This document shows, piece after piece, positions 1-8,150 of a stretch of DNA of 64,000 nucleotides (position 1 is its first letter; each line of letters opens with the position of its first letter). The stretch is from Hymenobacter persicinus (GTDB taxonomy: Bacteria; Bacteroidota; Bacteroidia; Cytophagales; Hymenobacteraceae). The stretch covers positions 21,349-85,348 of the forward strand of contig NZ_SEWE01000019.1 in assembly GCF_004167665.1 (NCBI RefSeq). The letters run 5' to 3'. Position numbers and translations under genes: made by a program. The notes beneath the pieces were generated by a model. The model was not told the origin of the DNA. It worked only from the letters and a program-made list of their open reading frames with translations, and did no database searches.

Positions 1-361
1 GCTGTTTGCCAACCTGGGCTACGCCACGGCCTTCGACAAGTGGCGCTTCGACCTGACGGGGCAGTGGTTTGGGCGCCGCCCCCTGGCGCACGCGCCCGGC
101 AGCACCGACCACCAGCACGGGCCCGGGGTAGCCACGGTCTTGCCCTACACGCCCCGCTACGCCTCGTTCAATGCCCAGGTAACCCGGGCCTTCAAGCGCT
201 GGGAAGTGTATGCCGGAGCCGAGAACTTCACCAACTACCGCCAGCGCAACCCTATCATCGGAGCTACCGACCCGTTTGGGCCTAATTTCGACGCGGCAAT
301 GGTGTGGGGACCAGTATTTGGCCGCCTCACCTACGCGGGGCTCCGCTTCCGCCTCGAGTAG
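1..361 (+). CDS. TonB-dependent receptor, C-terminal fragment
   Basis: This is the 3' end of a gene that begins before the window; the reading frame is open from base 2 to a TAG stop at 359-361. The roughly 119 visible residues alternate polar and aromatic positions like outer-membrane beta strands. They include an NFTNYRQRNP-type segment and end in a GLRFRLE strand, as expected for the last strands of a TonB-dependent receptor barrel. The next gene encodes a secreted heavy-metal-associated protein, so the receptor may import a metal or metal chelate, with copper the first guess. That substrate is inferred only from the neighbour. The plug domain and TonB box are outside the window. Confidence 0.8.
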   Translation, partial: LFANLGYATAFDKWRFDLTGQWFGRRPLAHAPGSTDHQHGPGVATVLPYTPRYASFNAQVTRAFKRWEVYAGAENFTNYRQRNPIIGATDPFGPNFDAAMVWGPVFGRLTYAGLRFRLE

Positions 362-444
362 CCCGGAATCTTCCGGCAAACTCTTTGTTGTGCTTACACG
401 CGGGTGCTACCCCGCTTTTCTTGTCTTCACTTTCCTTCTTTGTT

Positions 445-837
445 ATGCAGTTTTTGAAAACTCTGTTCCTCGCGCTGCTGATTGCCGGTCCGGCCTTTGC
501 TGCCCAGGCGCAAACCAAGACTAAAGTCAAAACCCAGGGCGCGGCTGCTACCGAGCAGGTTCAGCTCAAAACCTCGGCCGTGTGCGACATGTGCAAGGCC
601 CGCCTGGAAAAAGCGCTGGCCTACGAAAAAGGCGTGCAGGAAGCCCACCTCGACGTGGCCAGCCAGGTACTCACCGTTTCTTACCGGCCCGATAAGACCT
701 CGCCGACAGCCCTGCGCACGGCCGTGCAGCGCACCGGCTACGACGCCGACAGCCAGCCCGCCGAGCCCCGCGCCTACGACCGGCTGCCCGACTGCTGCAA
801 GAAAACCAACGCCGTGCACGGCGACGGCACCAAGTAG
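445..837 (+). CDS. Secreted heavy-metal-associated (HMA) domain protein
   Basis: A protein of 130 residues. Residues 1-23 form a signal peptide (MQFLKTLFLALLIAGPAFAAQA). The mature part carries one HMA fold with the metal-binding motif SAVCDMCKARLEKAL, a CxxC pair, followed by the beta-alpha-beta pattern typical of the family. A second cysteine pair lies near the C-terminus (PDCCKK). The ATG at 445 is chosen because it gives a clean signal peptide; longer in-frame starts run into the receptor gene. It lies 83 bp after the TonB receptor and is probably co-transcribed. The likely role is binding copper or another soft metal in the periplasm. The metal is inferred. Confidence 0.82.
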   Translation: MQFLKTLFLALLIAGPAFAAQAQTKTKVKTQGAAATEQVQLKTSAVCDMCKARLEKALAYEKGVQEAHLDVASQVLTVSYRPDKTSPTALRTAVQRTGYDADSQPAEPRAYDRLPDCCKKTNAVHGDGTK

Positions 838-857
838 CAGATAAGTTCTTAGCCCAT

Positions 858-895
858 AAAAAAAAGCGTTCCGTAACCTACGGGGCGCTTTTTTT
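858..895. terminator. Bidirectional intrinsic terminator
   Basis: AAAAAGCG and CGCTTTTT arms with an inner CCGT/ACGG pairing. It sits between the convergent HMA gene (+) and the unknown gene (-) and has an A-tract and a T-tract, so it can serve both. Confidence 0.85.
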
Positions 896-919
896 ATGCA
901 AGTATCCGCCCGCACTACC

Positions 920-1489
920 TCAGGCCTGGGCGGTGCGGCTGAGCTGCACGTCAAACTCCAGCACGGCGCTGAAGGCCAGGGGCTGACTGAGGCGGCGGCG
1001 GTTGGTGCCCGATATTTCCAGCGTAAACCAATCGGTGCGCAGGTAGTCGAGCAGGTTAGGGCGCCCCTGCACCTCCATTTCAATGTGGGTGGCGTGCACG
1101 GTGCGGTTCGTAAAGGAGGCCACGGCAATTTTGCGGCTGTTGGCCGTCAGAAAGCAGGTACCGCTTTCCAGCGCCGCCAGCGTGGAGGTGCCGCGGCCAA
1201 TGGCGTGGCCCGGCTCGGGCTGCCAGGTCAGGCGGGCCGCCCGCAGCGTGACGGCCGTCACGCCGGGCCCCGTGAGTGAGGTCAGGCAGGGCAGCGTATT
1301 GGGCAGGATGGCCTCGCAGAGGTAAATCAGGTCCATGCCCGGGTCGATGCGCAGGTTGATAGCCCGGGAATTGAGCCCAAACGCGGAACGCAGGGAGCGG
1401 CGCAGGCTCTCCTGGTTAGCAATGGTAAGGTCGACGCCCAGCACCACGGGCGGGGGAGCCGCCATAACGCCGGAAAAGCGGGTGTTCAT
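920..1489 (-). CDS. Hypothetical protein, no family recognised
   Basis: Reads as 189 residues from ATG at 1489, with an internal Met nine codons in as an alternative start. There is no signal peptide, membrane helix, Cys motif or nucleotide-binding motif. The composition is rich in short beta-prone stretches (VVLGVDLTIANQ, ITLRAARLTW-like segments), which suggests a small all-beta soluble protein. It stands alone, converging on the HMA gene across a shared terminator. I do not recognise it. Codon use resembles its neighbours, and the stop lies just before a good terminator, which supports it being a real gene. Confidence 0.6.
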   Translation of the reverse strand: MNTRFSGVMAAPPPVVLGVDLTIANQESLRRSLRSAFGLNSRAINLRIDPGMDLIYLCEAILPNTLPCLTSLTGPGVTAVTLRAARLTWQPEPGHAIGRGTSTLAALESGTCFLTANSRKIAVASFTNRTVHATHIEMEVQGRPNLLDYLRTDWFTLEISGTNRRRLSQPLAFSAVLEFDVQLSRTAQA

Positions 1490-1781
1490 AGCCAGAAAGT
1501 CAAGTGCAGGTCAGGAAGGAGCAGAAAGCAGAGCGGAAATGAAGCCGCAGAAAAGATGGGCACCAAGTTTGCGCCCACTACGCACGAGTCAGAAAGGGCG
1601 AGTCTGGAATAAGATACGAAAGCTGCTGGCGGTAAGCGTTTAAAGTAGAGCAACACGGTTCAGAAGTAGACCGAAACCACGATTTGTGTCGGCCAAAATT
1701 ATTTTCCTCCTATAAATTAATACTACAAATCAATTTTGGTTTCTTTATATTCACCCCGACCCACCTGATAGCTTCCCTACG
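1490..1781. promoter_or_regulatory. Divergent intergenic region, AT-rich near 1680-1760
   Basis: Separates the minus-strand unknown gene from the plus-strand LytTR regulator. The stretch 1690-1755 is clearly richer in A and T than its surroundings and probably holds the promoter of the response regulator gene. I found no exact TAnnTTTG box in it. Confidence 0.4.
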
Positions 1782-2522
1782 ATGAAGATTTCCTGTCTGC
1801 TGCTCGATGATGATCCACTGGTGCTGGACCTGCTCCAGGCCTACGTAGCCATGACGGATATCTTGGACGTGAAAGCCGTGTTTAATGACCCGCTGGAAGC
1901 GCACCGCTATCTGCTCAACAACGACGTGCAGGTGCTTTTCTCCGACGTAACCATGCCTCATCTGAGCGGCCTGGACCTGGTTCGGTCGCTGCAGCAGCCC
2001 CCGCTGGTGGTGCTGATGACTTCGTACCCGCAGTACGCCATGGAGGGCTTCAACCTGGACGTCATCGACTTTTTGCTCAAGCCCATTTCCCTCGACCGGT
2101 TTCTGAAGGCCGTCAATAAAGTGGCCAGCATCCTGCGCACGAGCCAGCCCAACGGGGACGAAAGCCACGACGTGCTGTCGGGCTGGGGCTCGTTCTTCAT
2201 CCGCACCGACGCGCAGTTTGTGCGCCTGCACTACCGCGAAGTGCTTTACATCGAGGCCCTGAAGGACTTCACCAAGATTAATACCGCCGATGGGCGCACT
2301 CACCTCACGCTGGTGAACCTGAAAAACCTGGAGGAGCAACTACCCCCGGGTCTGTTTGTGCGCACCCACCGTTCTTACCTCGTCAATGCGGCCCAGATTG
2401 AGGCCGTCAGCACCCTGGAAGTGCGGGTGGGCGGCCATGCTCTGCCCCTGGGGCAAACGTACCGGGAGCGGGTGACGGAGCGCATCGTAAACCGTTCCCT
2501 TATTCGGCGTCAACAGCACTAG
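1782..2522 (+). CDS. LytR/AlgR-family response regulator (receiver + LytTR)
   Basis: 246 residues. The receiver domain covers about 1-120, with acidic residues D9-D11, phospho-acceptor D55 in LFSDVTMP, T80, and the conserved lysine K100 in DFLLKP. The LytTR DNA-binding domain covers about 145-240 (LYIEALKDFTKI, FVRTHRSYLVN). Proteins of this kind bind direct repeats upstream of target genes after phosphorylation. The gene converges with, and overlaps by 23 bp, the histidine kinase gene on the other strand. The two could form a pair, but most LytTR regulators pair with LytS/YehU-type kinases, not HisKA kinases, so the pairing is uncertain. Confidence 0.93.
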   Translation: MKISCLLLDDDPLVLDLLQAYVAMTDILDVKAVFNDPLEAHRYLLNNDVQVLFSDVTMPHLSGLDLVRSLQQPPLVVLMTSYPQYAMEGFNLDVIDFLLKPISLDRFLKAVNKVASILRTSQPNGDESHDVLSGWGSFFIRTDAQFVRLHYREVLYIEALKDFTKINTADGRTHLTLVNLKNLEEQLPPGLFVRTHRSYLVNAAQIEAVSTLEVRVGGHALPLGQTYRERVTERIVNRSLIRRQQH

Positions 2523-4476
2523 GTGCTCCAGCTAGCTGCAGCATCGGCCGGGGCGTGGCTTCCGCCTGAGCGGCCAGCAGCGTGAAGCGGAAGGTCGTGC
2601 CCACCCCCGGCTGGCTTTCGAAGTAGATCCGGCCGCCGTTGCGCTCCACAAAATCCTTGCACAGCTGCAAGCCCAGGCCCGTGCCCCGCTCCCGGGCCGT
2701 GCCCAGGGTGGAATACGGCCCACCCAGCCCAAACACCTTGGCGTGGTCGGCGGCGGCAATGCCCACGCCGGTATCGGCCACGGCTACCTCCCACCACTTG
2801 CCCTGCCGCGCCGCCGATACGGTTACGGTGCCGCCGTCGGGCGTAAACTTGATGGCATTGCTGATCAGGTTTCGCACAATCAACCGGGTCATGTTTAGGT
2901 CGGCGCTGGCCGTGGTGGGCACAGGTATCTGATTGAGCAGCAAAATCGTTTTACGCTCGGCGTCGCCCAGCAGCAGGGCCAGCGCCTCTTCCACTACCGT
3001 ATCCAGCCGCAGCGCCTCGGGGTGCACGCTACTGCCTCGCATCTGCGCTGCCGACCAATTCAGCAGGTTGTCGAGTAGGCGCAGGGTGCTGTCGAGGCCG
3101 CGCGAGAGGCGGCTGGAGTGCGCAGCTAGGCGCTCAGGCGGCAGCTTACCCATATTCAGCAGCGTCAGCAACGAATACAGGGAGCTGAGCGGACTGCGCA
3201 GATCGTGCGAAATCACCGAAAACAGAGTGTCCTTGGTGTTATTGAGGTGAGCCAGTTGCTCTTTTTGCCGGCTGATGGCGGCATTTTTCCGCTGCAGGAG
3301 CCGGTTGATGCGGGCTTGCTGCCGCCGGCTCCAGTACAAGCCCGCCGCTAGTGCCAGCAGCAGCAGAATACCCACGCCCAGTACGTTGCGCACCAGCATC
3401 TGGCGCTGTAGGTTGGCCCGCTGTAACTGTCGGTCCTTGGTAAGCAGTTGGATAGCCCGCTCCTTTTTTTCCGTTTCGTAGCGCGTCTGCATCTCAGCCA
3501 CTTGGGCGGCCCGCTCTTCAGCAAACACGGTATCCTGCAAACCAGCGTAGCGCGTCAGCGCCGCTAAAGACTGCGCGTAGCGGCCCTGGCCCCGATACAG
3601 GTCGGCCAGCTGGTGGTACAGGGAGCTTAGTAACGCTTTGGAGGCGCTGCGCCGGGCCAGCGGCAGGGCTTTTTGCAACAGCTGTTCCGCCGCCGTTACC
3701 TGGCCGGTGGTCAATTGGGTAGCGGCCAGCCGCTGGAGCAGCTCGACCTGTATTTCGGGTGCCGCGCGGGGCTGCAGGTGTTCCAGCGCCTGCTCATAGA
3801 AACGAAGCGCCAGTTCCTGGTTGCCCACGGCTTGGTATACCCCACCCATTCCCGCCAACGCCTCCCGAATACGCGTGCTGTCGTGCTGCTGCTGGCCGTG
3901 CCGGAGCGCCTGCCGCAGATAATACAGCGCCCGGCTGTACTGCCGCTGCTCCCGGTGGGCCAGCCCCACGGAAGTCAGGACGCGGGCGGCGGAAGCGGGC
4001 TGGGCCAAGCTTTGCCAGGTCGCTAAGGCCCGCACGTAGCTGCTCAGGGCCCGGGGCCATTTCTGCTGGGCCCCGTAAAGCTGCCCAAGGTCTTCGTACA
4101 CGCCGGCAATGCCCGGCGTGTGGTGCAGGCGCGCAAATCCGGCCAGCGCGCGCGTGTAGGTCAGGCGGGCCTGACTCGTGTCGCCCTGCAGGTATTGCCC
4201 GCGCCCCAGATGCCGCAGCGCTTCCGCTTGGCCTAGTGGGTTGCGCTGCACGTGGTAAAGGCTCTCTGCTACTTCAAAATGGCGCACAGCCTGCTCAAAA
4301 CGGCGGCTGCGCTCCTGCGCCAGGCCCTGGGTCACGTGTGCCGCGGCACTTGCGCCCCGGGGTTCCGACTCGGCGTTGCCCCGTGTTGGATGGCTGACAA
4401 GCACCAGTATTACTACGCCTAGTTTCAGCGCAGAATAGCAACATTGGCTTCCCGACTCCGTCAACAACCATCTCAT
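2500..4476 (-). CDS. Sensor histidine kinase with TPR sensor region
   Basis: 658 residues. A hydrophobic N-terminal segment (about 15-30) acts as signal or anchor. About seven tetratricopeptide repeats span roughly 45-310, a charged coiled coil 320-355, and one membrane helix about 364-385. The kinase core follows: HisKA with H424 in SVISHDLRSP, N-box N536/N540 (RNLISNAIKF), G1 box DTGVG at 568-572 and G2 box GTGLGL at 598-603. No receiver or HTH domain is attached. This TPR-TM-HisKA-HATPase layout is common in Bacteroidota. The signal is unknown. The cognate regulator may be the convergent LytTR protein or the NarL-type regulator at 39.5 kb. Confidence 0.93.
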   Translation of the reverse strand: MRWLLTESGSQCCYSALKLGVVILVLVSHPTRGNAESEPRGASAAAHVTQGLAQERSRRFEQAVRHFEVAESLYHVQRNPLGQAEALRHLGRGQYLQGDTSQARLTYTRALAGFARLHHTPGIAGVYEDLGQLYGAQQKWPRALSSYVRALATWQSLAQPASAARVLTSVGLAHREQRQYSRALYYLRQALRHGQQQHDSTRIREALAGMGGVYQAVGNQELALRFYEQALEHLQPRAAPEIQVELLQRLAATQLTTGQVTAAEQLLQKALPLARRSASKALLSSLYHQLADLYRGQGRYAQSLAALTRYAGLQDTVFAEERAAQVAEMQTRYETEKKERAIQLLTKDRQLQRANLQRQMLVRNVLGVGILLLLALAAGLYWSRRQQARINRLLQRKNAAISRQKEQLAHLNNTKDTLFSVISHDLRSPLSSLYSLLTLLNMGKLPPERLAAHSSRLSRGLDSTLRLLDNLLNWSAAQMRGSSVHPEALRLDTVVEEALALLLGDAERKTILLLNQIPVPTTASADLNMTRLIVRNLISNAIKFTPDGGTVTVSAARQGKWWEVAVADTGVGIAAADHAKVFGLGGPYSTLGTARERGTGLGLQLCKDFVERNGGRIYFESQPGVGTTFRFTLLAAQAEATPRPMLQLAGAPSAVDAE

Positions 4477-4658
4477 AACAAGACTTTTAACAGAGTTTCT
4501 TCCTGAGCTCCCGTCTAACCAGGTACTATCTACTGCCCCTTAGTATTCAATGTAATATATATACAATCCACGGCTAAAAATTAGGGCCGTCTAAAAAAAG
4601 TGGGTAGCGGACCACAGCCGAGCTAAGGCACCAGTTGCTCAGGCTGACCGCTTAGGTT

Positions 4659-5417
4659 CTACTGTCCGGCAGCTTCTTTGGCCCGCCACAGCCGCCACCA
4701 GGGCAGGTAGGGCTGGTCGTGGTGCTCATAGTGGTAGCCGAAGAAATAGCAACTCACAAATGCCCATAAGTGGTGACGCAGCTGGCTGCGGGACTTGTGC
4801 GCATTGTCGGGGGAATGCTCGCCGCGGTGGGGCAGATAGGTCCCGAAAAAAAACAGTTGCAGGGTAGCCAGCACGGCCGGGACCATCCAGAAGGCAATAA
4901 CGTTGGCCATCGGGAAAGCCAGCTTGAGCAGGTTATACGTCAGGGCCATCAGCCCAATTTGCCACCATGTCACGTAGTTCCAAGCGAAGCGGGCAAACCA
5001 GAACAGGAAGCTCGGGTGCCGGCCGTCGTGGAAGTCAGGGTCGGCGGCGGTGCCCACGTGGCGGTGGTGCTGGTGATGCTTGGGCAGCATGCCCGGAAAC
5101 CAGTTGAAAGCAAACAGCAGGGCCGTGAGCGTGCCCAGTGCGTTATTGAGCCGCACGTTACGACTCACCACGCCGTGCATGGCATCGTGAGCCGTGATAA
5201 AGAGGCCGGTGTAGAGGTGAGCCTGCACCAAGACCAGCAGATAGGGCCAGGGCGAAGCCCAGTCGGGGCGGTAGAAAGCCAGTAAAAACGTGAGCAGCGC
5301 GGCCCAGGCGCCTAGAATCAACAGGCCCGCGGCTACGCCCCGGTACCCAAGCGGGGCGGGCTTCACCCGACGAACGGGCACGGCAGCAGCGGATGAGGGC
5401 GTGATGGTGGAGGGCAT
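4659..5417 (-). CDS. crtW: Beta-carotene ketolase CrtW
   Basis: 252 residues. A membrane di-iron oxygenase of the fatty-acid-desaturase/hydroxylase superfamily. The His boxes are in place: H77DAMH81, HHQHHRH at 114-120, the CrtW-type FFGTYLPHR at 190-198 and YHYEHHDQPYLPWWRL at 229-243. Four hydrophobic helices are visible. The YLPHR and PWWRL signatures separate CrtW from ordinary desaturases. It adds a 4-keto group to beta-ionone rings, giving ketocarotenoids such as echinenone or canthaxanthin, and with CrtZ flexixanthin- or astaxanthin-type pigments. It follows ispH by 69 bp on the same strand and is probably in the same operon. Confidence 0.9.
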   Translation of the reverse strand: MPSTITPSSAAAVPVRRVKPAPLGYRGVAAGLLILGAWAALLTFLLAFYRPDWASPWPYLLVLVQAHLYTGLFITAHDAMHGVVSRNVRLNNALGTLTALLFAFNWFPGMLPKHHQHHRHVGTAADPDFHDGRHPSFLFWFARFAWNYVTWWQIGLMALTYNLLKLAFPMANVIAFWMVPAVLATLQLFFFGTYLPHRGEHSPDNAHKSRSQLRHHLWAFVSCYFFGYHYEHHDQPYLPWWRLWRAKEAAGQ

Positions 5418-5486
5418 AGAAAACCGGGGGCCAGGTAAACAGCCGGCAGCGCCGCAAAATTCACAATTCTCCCGACTCCCGCGGGG

Positions 5487-6335
5487 TTACAGGGCCAGCA
5501 GGGCGTCGCGCACGTTTTCCATCAGCCAGAGCGGGGTGCTGGTGGCCCCGCAGATGCCCACCGACTGGCCGGGCTCAAACCACTCGGCCCGCAGCTCCTC
5601 AACCTTGGAAATAAAATGCGTCCGCGGGTTGGTTTCCTTGCAGACCTGGTAGAGCACCTTACCGTTGGAGCTTTTGGTGCCCGACACGAACACAATCTGG
5701 TCGAACTGGGCGGAAAAGCGGCGCAGGTCCTTGTCGCGGTTGCTGACCTGGCGGCAGATGGTGTCGTTGGCGTTGAGCTGGTAGCCGCGTTGCTCCAGCT
5801 CGCCCTTGATGCGGTAAAAGCTGTCGGTGCTCTTGGTGGTCTGGCTGTAGAGCGTGATGTTGTCAGGCAGTTCGTGGCTGAGCAGCTCGTCCAGGTTTTC
5901 AAACACTACCGCGTCGCCGCCGGTCTGGCCGAGCAGGCCGAGCACCTCGGCGTGGCCGTGCTTGCCGTAGATAAAGATCTTATCTTTTTTGTCGTAGCTG
6001 CTCTTGATGCGGTTTTGCAGCTTAAGCACCACCGGGCAGGAAGCGTCAATCAGCGTCAGATTGTTTTCCAGGGCCTTCTGGTAGGTGCTCGGCGGCTCCC
6101 CGTGGGCCCGGATCAGCACGGCCTCCTCGCGGAGCTGGGCAAACTGCTCGTGACAGATAATGCGCAGCCCGCGGGCCTCCAGGCGCTGCACTTCCTCGTC
6201 ATTGTGCACAATATCGCCGAGGCAATACAGGTAGCCCTGCTCATCAAGGATGTCCTCCGCCATCTGAATGGCATAAATGACGCCGAAGCAAAAGCCGGAG
6301 TTGGGGTCAATACGGACGCTCAGGTGGTGCGGCAT
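5487..6335 (-). CDS. ispH: 4-hydroxy-3-methylbut-2-enyl diphosphate reductase IspH
   Basis: 282 residues, the usual length. It catalyses the last step of the MEP pathway, reducing HMBPP to IPP and DMAPP with a [4Fe-4S] cluster. The three cluster cysteines are C16 (GFCFGV), C100 (DASCPVV) and C194 (TICRQVSNRDKD). The substrate-binding AHGE motif (77-80) and the SGTKSSNGKVLYQVC region near 218-232 are also intact. Lying upstream of crtW and close to crtB/crtI, it supplies isoprenoid precursors beside the carotenoid genes. The start is preceded by an AT-richer stretch. Confidence 0.96.
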   Translation of the reverse strand: MPHHLSVRIDPNSGFCFGVIYAIQMAEDILDEQGYLYCLGDIVHNDEEVQRLEARGLRIICHEQFAQLREEAVLIRAHGEPPSTYQKALENNLTLIDASCPVVLKLQNRIKSSYDKKDKIFIYGKHGHAEVLGLLGQTGGDAVVFENLDELLSHELPDNITLYSQTTKSTDSFYRIKGELEQRGYQLNANDTICRQVSNRDKDLRRFSAQFDQIVFVSGTKSSNGKVLYQVCKETNPRTHFISKVEELRAEWFEPGQSVGICGATSTPLWLMENVRDALLAL

Positions 6336-6669
6336 AGCTCGGAAACCAGGAAAACAGACAGAATGTTACGGTTAGGCTTCACAAAGGGCAGAAGATACAA
6401 AAAGCGGAGTAGATACGGCTCTGAGGGGGCCGCCGGATTACCGTTTACCCGTTTCTGCGCCTGATTCGCTACGCATAAGATTTCTTTTCCATCCGAGGCA
6501 GGGCAGCGGGCCCGCCCCGGGGTTTGCGCGCGTACTATCAATACTGCCGACGGACCTTTTTGTTTCACTTTTACCCCCAAAAGGTTAAACAAAAAAAGTC
6601 GTGCCGGTGGGCGGCACGACTTTTCTATTCGCTCGAGGCTTCGACTGGCAAAGCGCTCTGTAACACCAG
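6336..6669. other. Intergenic region between ispH and the crtB operon
   Basis: 334 bases without a convincing gene. It holds the upstream region of ispH (moderately AT-rich, about 6340-6420) and the intrinsic terminator at 6591-6625 that ends the crtI-crtB operon. No exact TAnnTTTG promoter box was seen on the minus strand. Confidence 0.5.
6591..6625. terminator. Intrinsic terminator of the crtI-crtB operon
   Basis: Perfect stem GTCGTGCCG/CGGCACGAC (6598-6606 and 6612-6620) flanked by an A-tract and a TTTT run, about 45 bp after the last gene of the operon. Confidence 0.88.
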
Positions 6670-7188
6670 CTACCCCGCAATGCGGGCCAGCTGCTGGGCC
6701 TGAGCATCGGTAACGTGGCCGCGCTCAACGAGGAAAGAGCGCACTAAACCGAACGATTCGGCATCGAGGCCCGACTTGGGATGGGACAGCAGGGTTTTGA
6801 TCAGAAACTGCCGGTCTTCGTCGACGTGCTGGCTCAGGCCCAGAAAGGCGGGCAGGTTGCTTTCCACGCTCAGGCGCAAAAACCGGATTTCGGCGTTGTC
6901 GGCGTCCAGCTTCACGGCCTGGTCGAACTGCTTGCTGGCGTTCTGCACGTAGGTGAGCTTGTTGAACATGGACGCGTCGCGGGCCCGGATGGCTTCGGCG
7001 GCGGCTTTATAGGCCAGCACCACGGCGTCCTGCTGGGTGTAGGCAGCCATGAGCTGGTGAAACTTCTCCCCGGCCTGCTTGTCGGCGGCGGCGAGCTGGT
7101 ACTGGCGGCGCAGGTTGGCCGCGGTGTAAGGATTAGCGTCGGACACGAGGGAAAGGAGCGTAAGGAAAAGGATGAAAAGGAGCTTCAC
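6670..7188 (-). CDS. Secreted helical protein of the carotenoid operon, unknown function
   Basis: 172 residues. Residues 1-18 are a signal peptide (MKLLFILFLTLLSLVSDA). The rest is almost wholly helical, with a TPR-like segment FDQAVKLDADNAEIRFLRLSVESN at about 88-111. There are no catalytic motifs or cysteines. It starts 17 bp after crtB and is followed at once by the operon terminator, so it is surely co-expressed with crtI and crtB. From memory, similar short secreted proteins sit after crtB in other Bacteroidota, but their function is unknown to me. A periplasmic helper or scaffold role is only a guess. Confidence 0.75.
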   Translation of the reverse strand: MKLLFILFLTLLSLVSDANPYTAANLRRQYQLAAADKQAGEKFHQLMAAYTQQDAVVLAYKAAAEAIRARDASMFNKLTYVQNASKQFDQAVKLDADNAEIRFLRLSVESNLPAFLGLSQHVDEDRQFLIKTLLSHPKSGLDAESFGLVRSFLVERGHVTDAQAQQLARIAG

Positions 7189-7205
7189 AAGGGCAGAATT
7201 CGTGG

Positions 7206-8048
7206 TCAGATAGCCCGCAGGCGGTAACGAAAGTACGAGCCCATGAGCAAAAGCAGCTTGGTGTTGTCGGGCACGCGCACCCGCTCCCCCAAAATTCGGG
7301 CCGCGGGCAGCTGGCGGATCTTGTGAAAAAGCTTGAGATAGTACACGTAGGCCAGGTACACGCCCAGCCGCGCGGCCCGCGGCAGCTGCACAATGCCGGC
7401 GTAGCCCGCGTCGAAGTCGGCCCGGATGTCGGCCTCAATCTGGCGCTTCACCGCGTCGTCGAACCGCTCGTACTGCACGCCGGGAAAGTACACGCGGCCC
7501 CGGTCTTCGTAGTCGGAGCGGATGTCGCGCAGGAAATTCACCTTCTGAAACGCCGCGCCCAGGCGGCGGGCCGGCTCGCGCAGCCGCTCAAACAGGGCCG
7601 CGTCGCCCTCGCAGAAGATGCGCAGGCACATGAGCCCCACCACCTCGGCCGAGCCGTAGATGTATTCCTCGTACATGCTCTGGTGGTAGCTGCGGTCTTC
7701 GAGGTCCATTTCCATGCTCTTCAGAAAGGCCTCGATAAACTCCCGGTCGATGCCGTAGCGGCGCACCATGAGCTGAAACGAATGCAGCACGGGGTTCAGG
7801 CTGAAGCCGGTGGCAAGGGCCTCAGCAGTCTGGCGGCGGAAGTCGGCAAACAGGGCGGCCTTGTCCCGGTCGTGGAAGGTGTCCACAATTTCGTCGGCCC
7901 AGCGCACGAAGCCGTACACCGCATACACGGGCAGGTGAAACCGCCGGTCGAGGGTGCGGATACCCAGCGTAAACGACGTGCTGTAGCTTTTGGTGATAAG
8001 CTTGCTACACGCCAGGCTGGTTTGATCGAAGAGGGCAACGTGGTCCAA
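7206..8048 (-). CDS. crtB: Phytoene synthase CrtB
   Basis: 280 residues. It condenses two geranylgeranyl diphosphates into phytoene, the first dedicated carotenoid step. Both Asp-rich metal-binding motifs are present: D52-E-I-V-D56 in RWADEIVDTFHD and D175-I-R-S-D179 in NFLRDIRSDYEDRGRVYFP. The family signature regions YAVYGFVRW and GLMCLRIF are intact. It lies 102 bp after crtI and 17 bp before the unknown secreted protein, all on the minus strand. No geranylgeranyl diphosphate synthase (crtE) is in the window. Confidence 0.96.
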   Translation of the reverse strand: MDHVALFDQTSLACSKLITKSYSTSFTLGIRTLDRRFHLPVYAVYGFVRWADEIVDTFHDRDKAALFADFRRQTAEALATGFSLNPVLHSFQLMVRRYGIDREFIEAFLKSMEMDLEDRSYHQSMYEEYIYGSAEVVGLMCLRIFCEGDAALFERLREPARRLGAAFQKVNFLRDIRSDYEDRGRVYFPGVQYERFDDAVKRQIEADIRADFDAGYAGIVQLPRAARLGVYLAYVYYLKLFHKIRQLPAARILGERVRVPDNTKLLLLMGSYFRYRLRAI

Positions 8049-8150
8049 AAGGAGCTATTTAGGTTCAGGAGGGAGAAATCGAAGCAGAAGCTATGTCACT
8101 ACGAGGCCGGGTAGCTCAGCAGTTTGCCCAAGGTAGTAAGCCGGGCTTTG

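Noticed and set aside
4514..4529. 16-bp sequence TCTAACCAGGTACTAT also found at 39426-39441
   Set aside because: One exact 16-mer pair in 64 kb is expected about half the time by chance. It is tempting because both copies lie near two-component genes, but this is not enough evidence.
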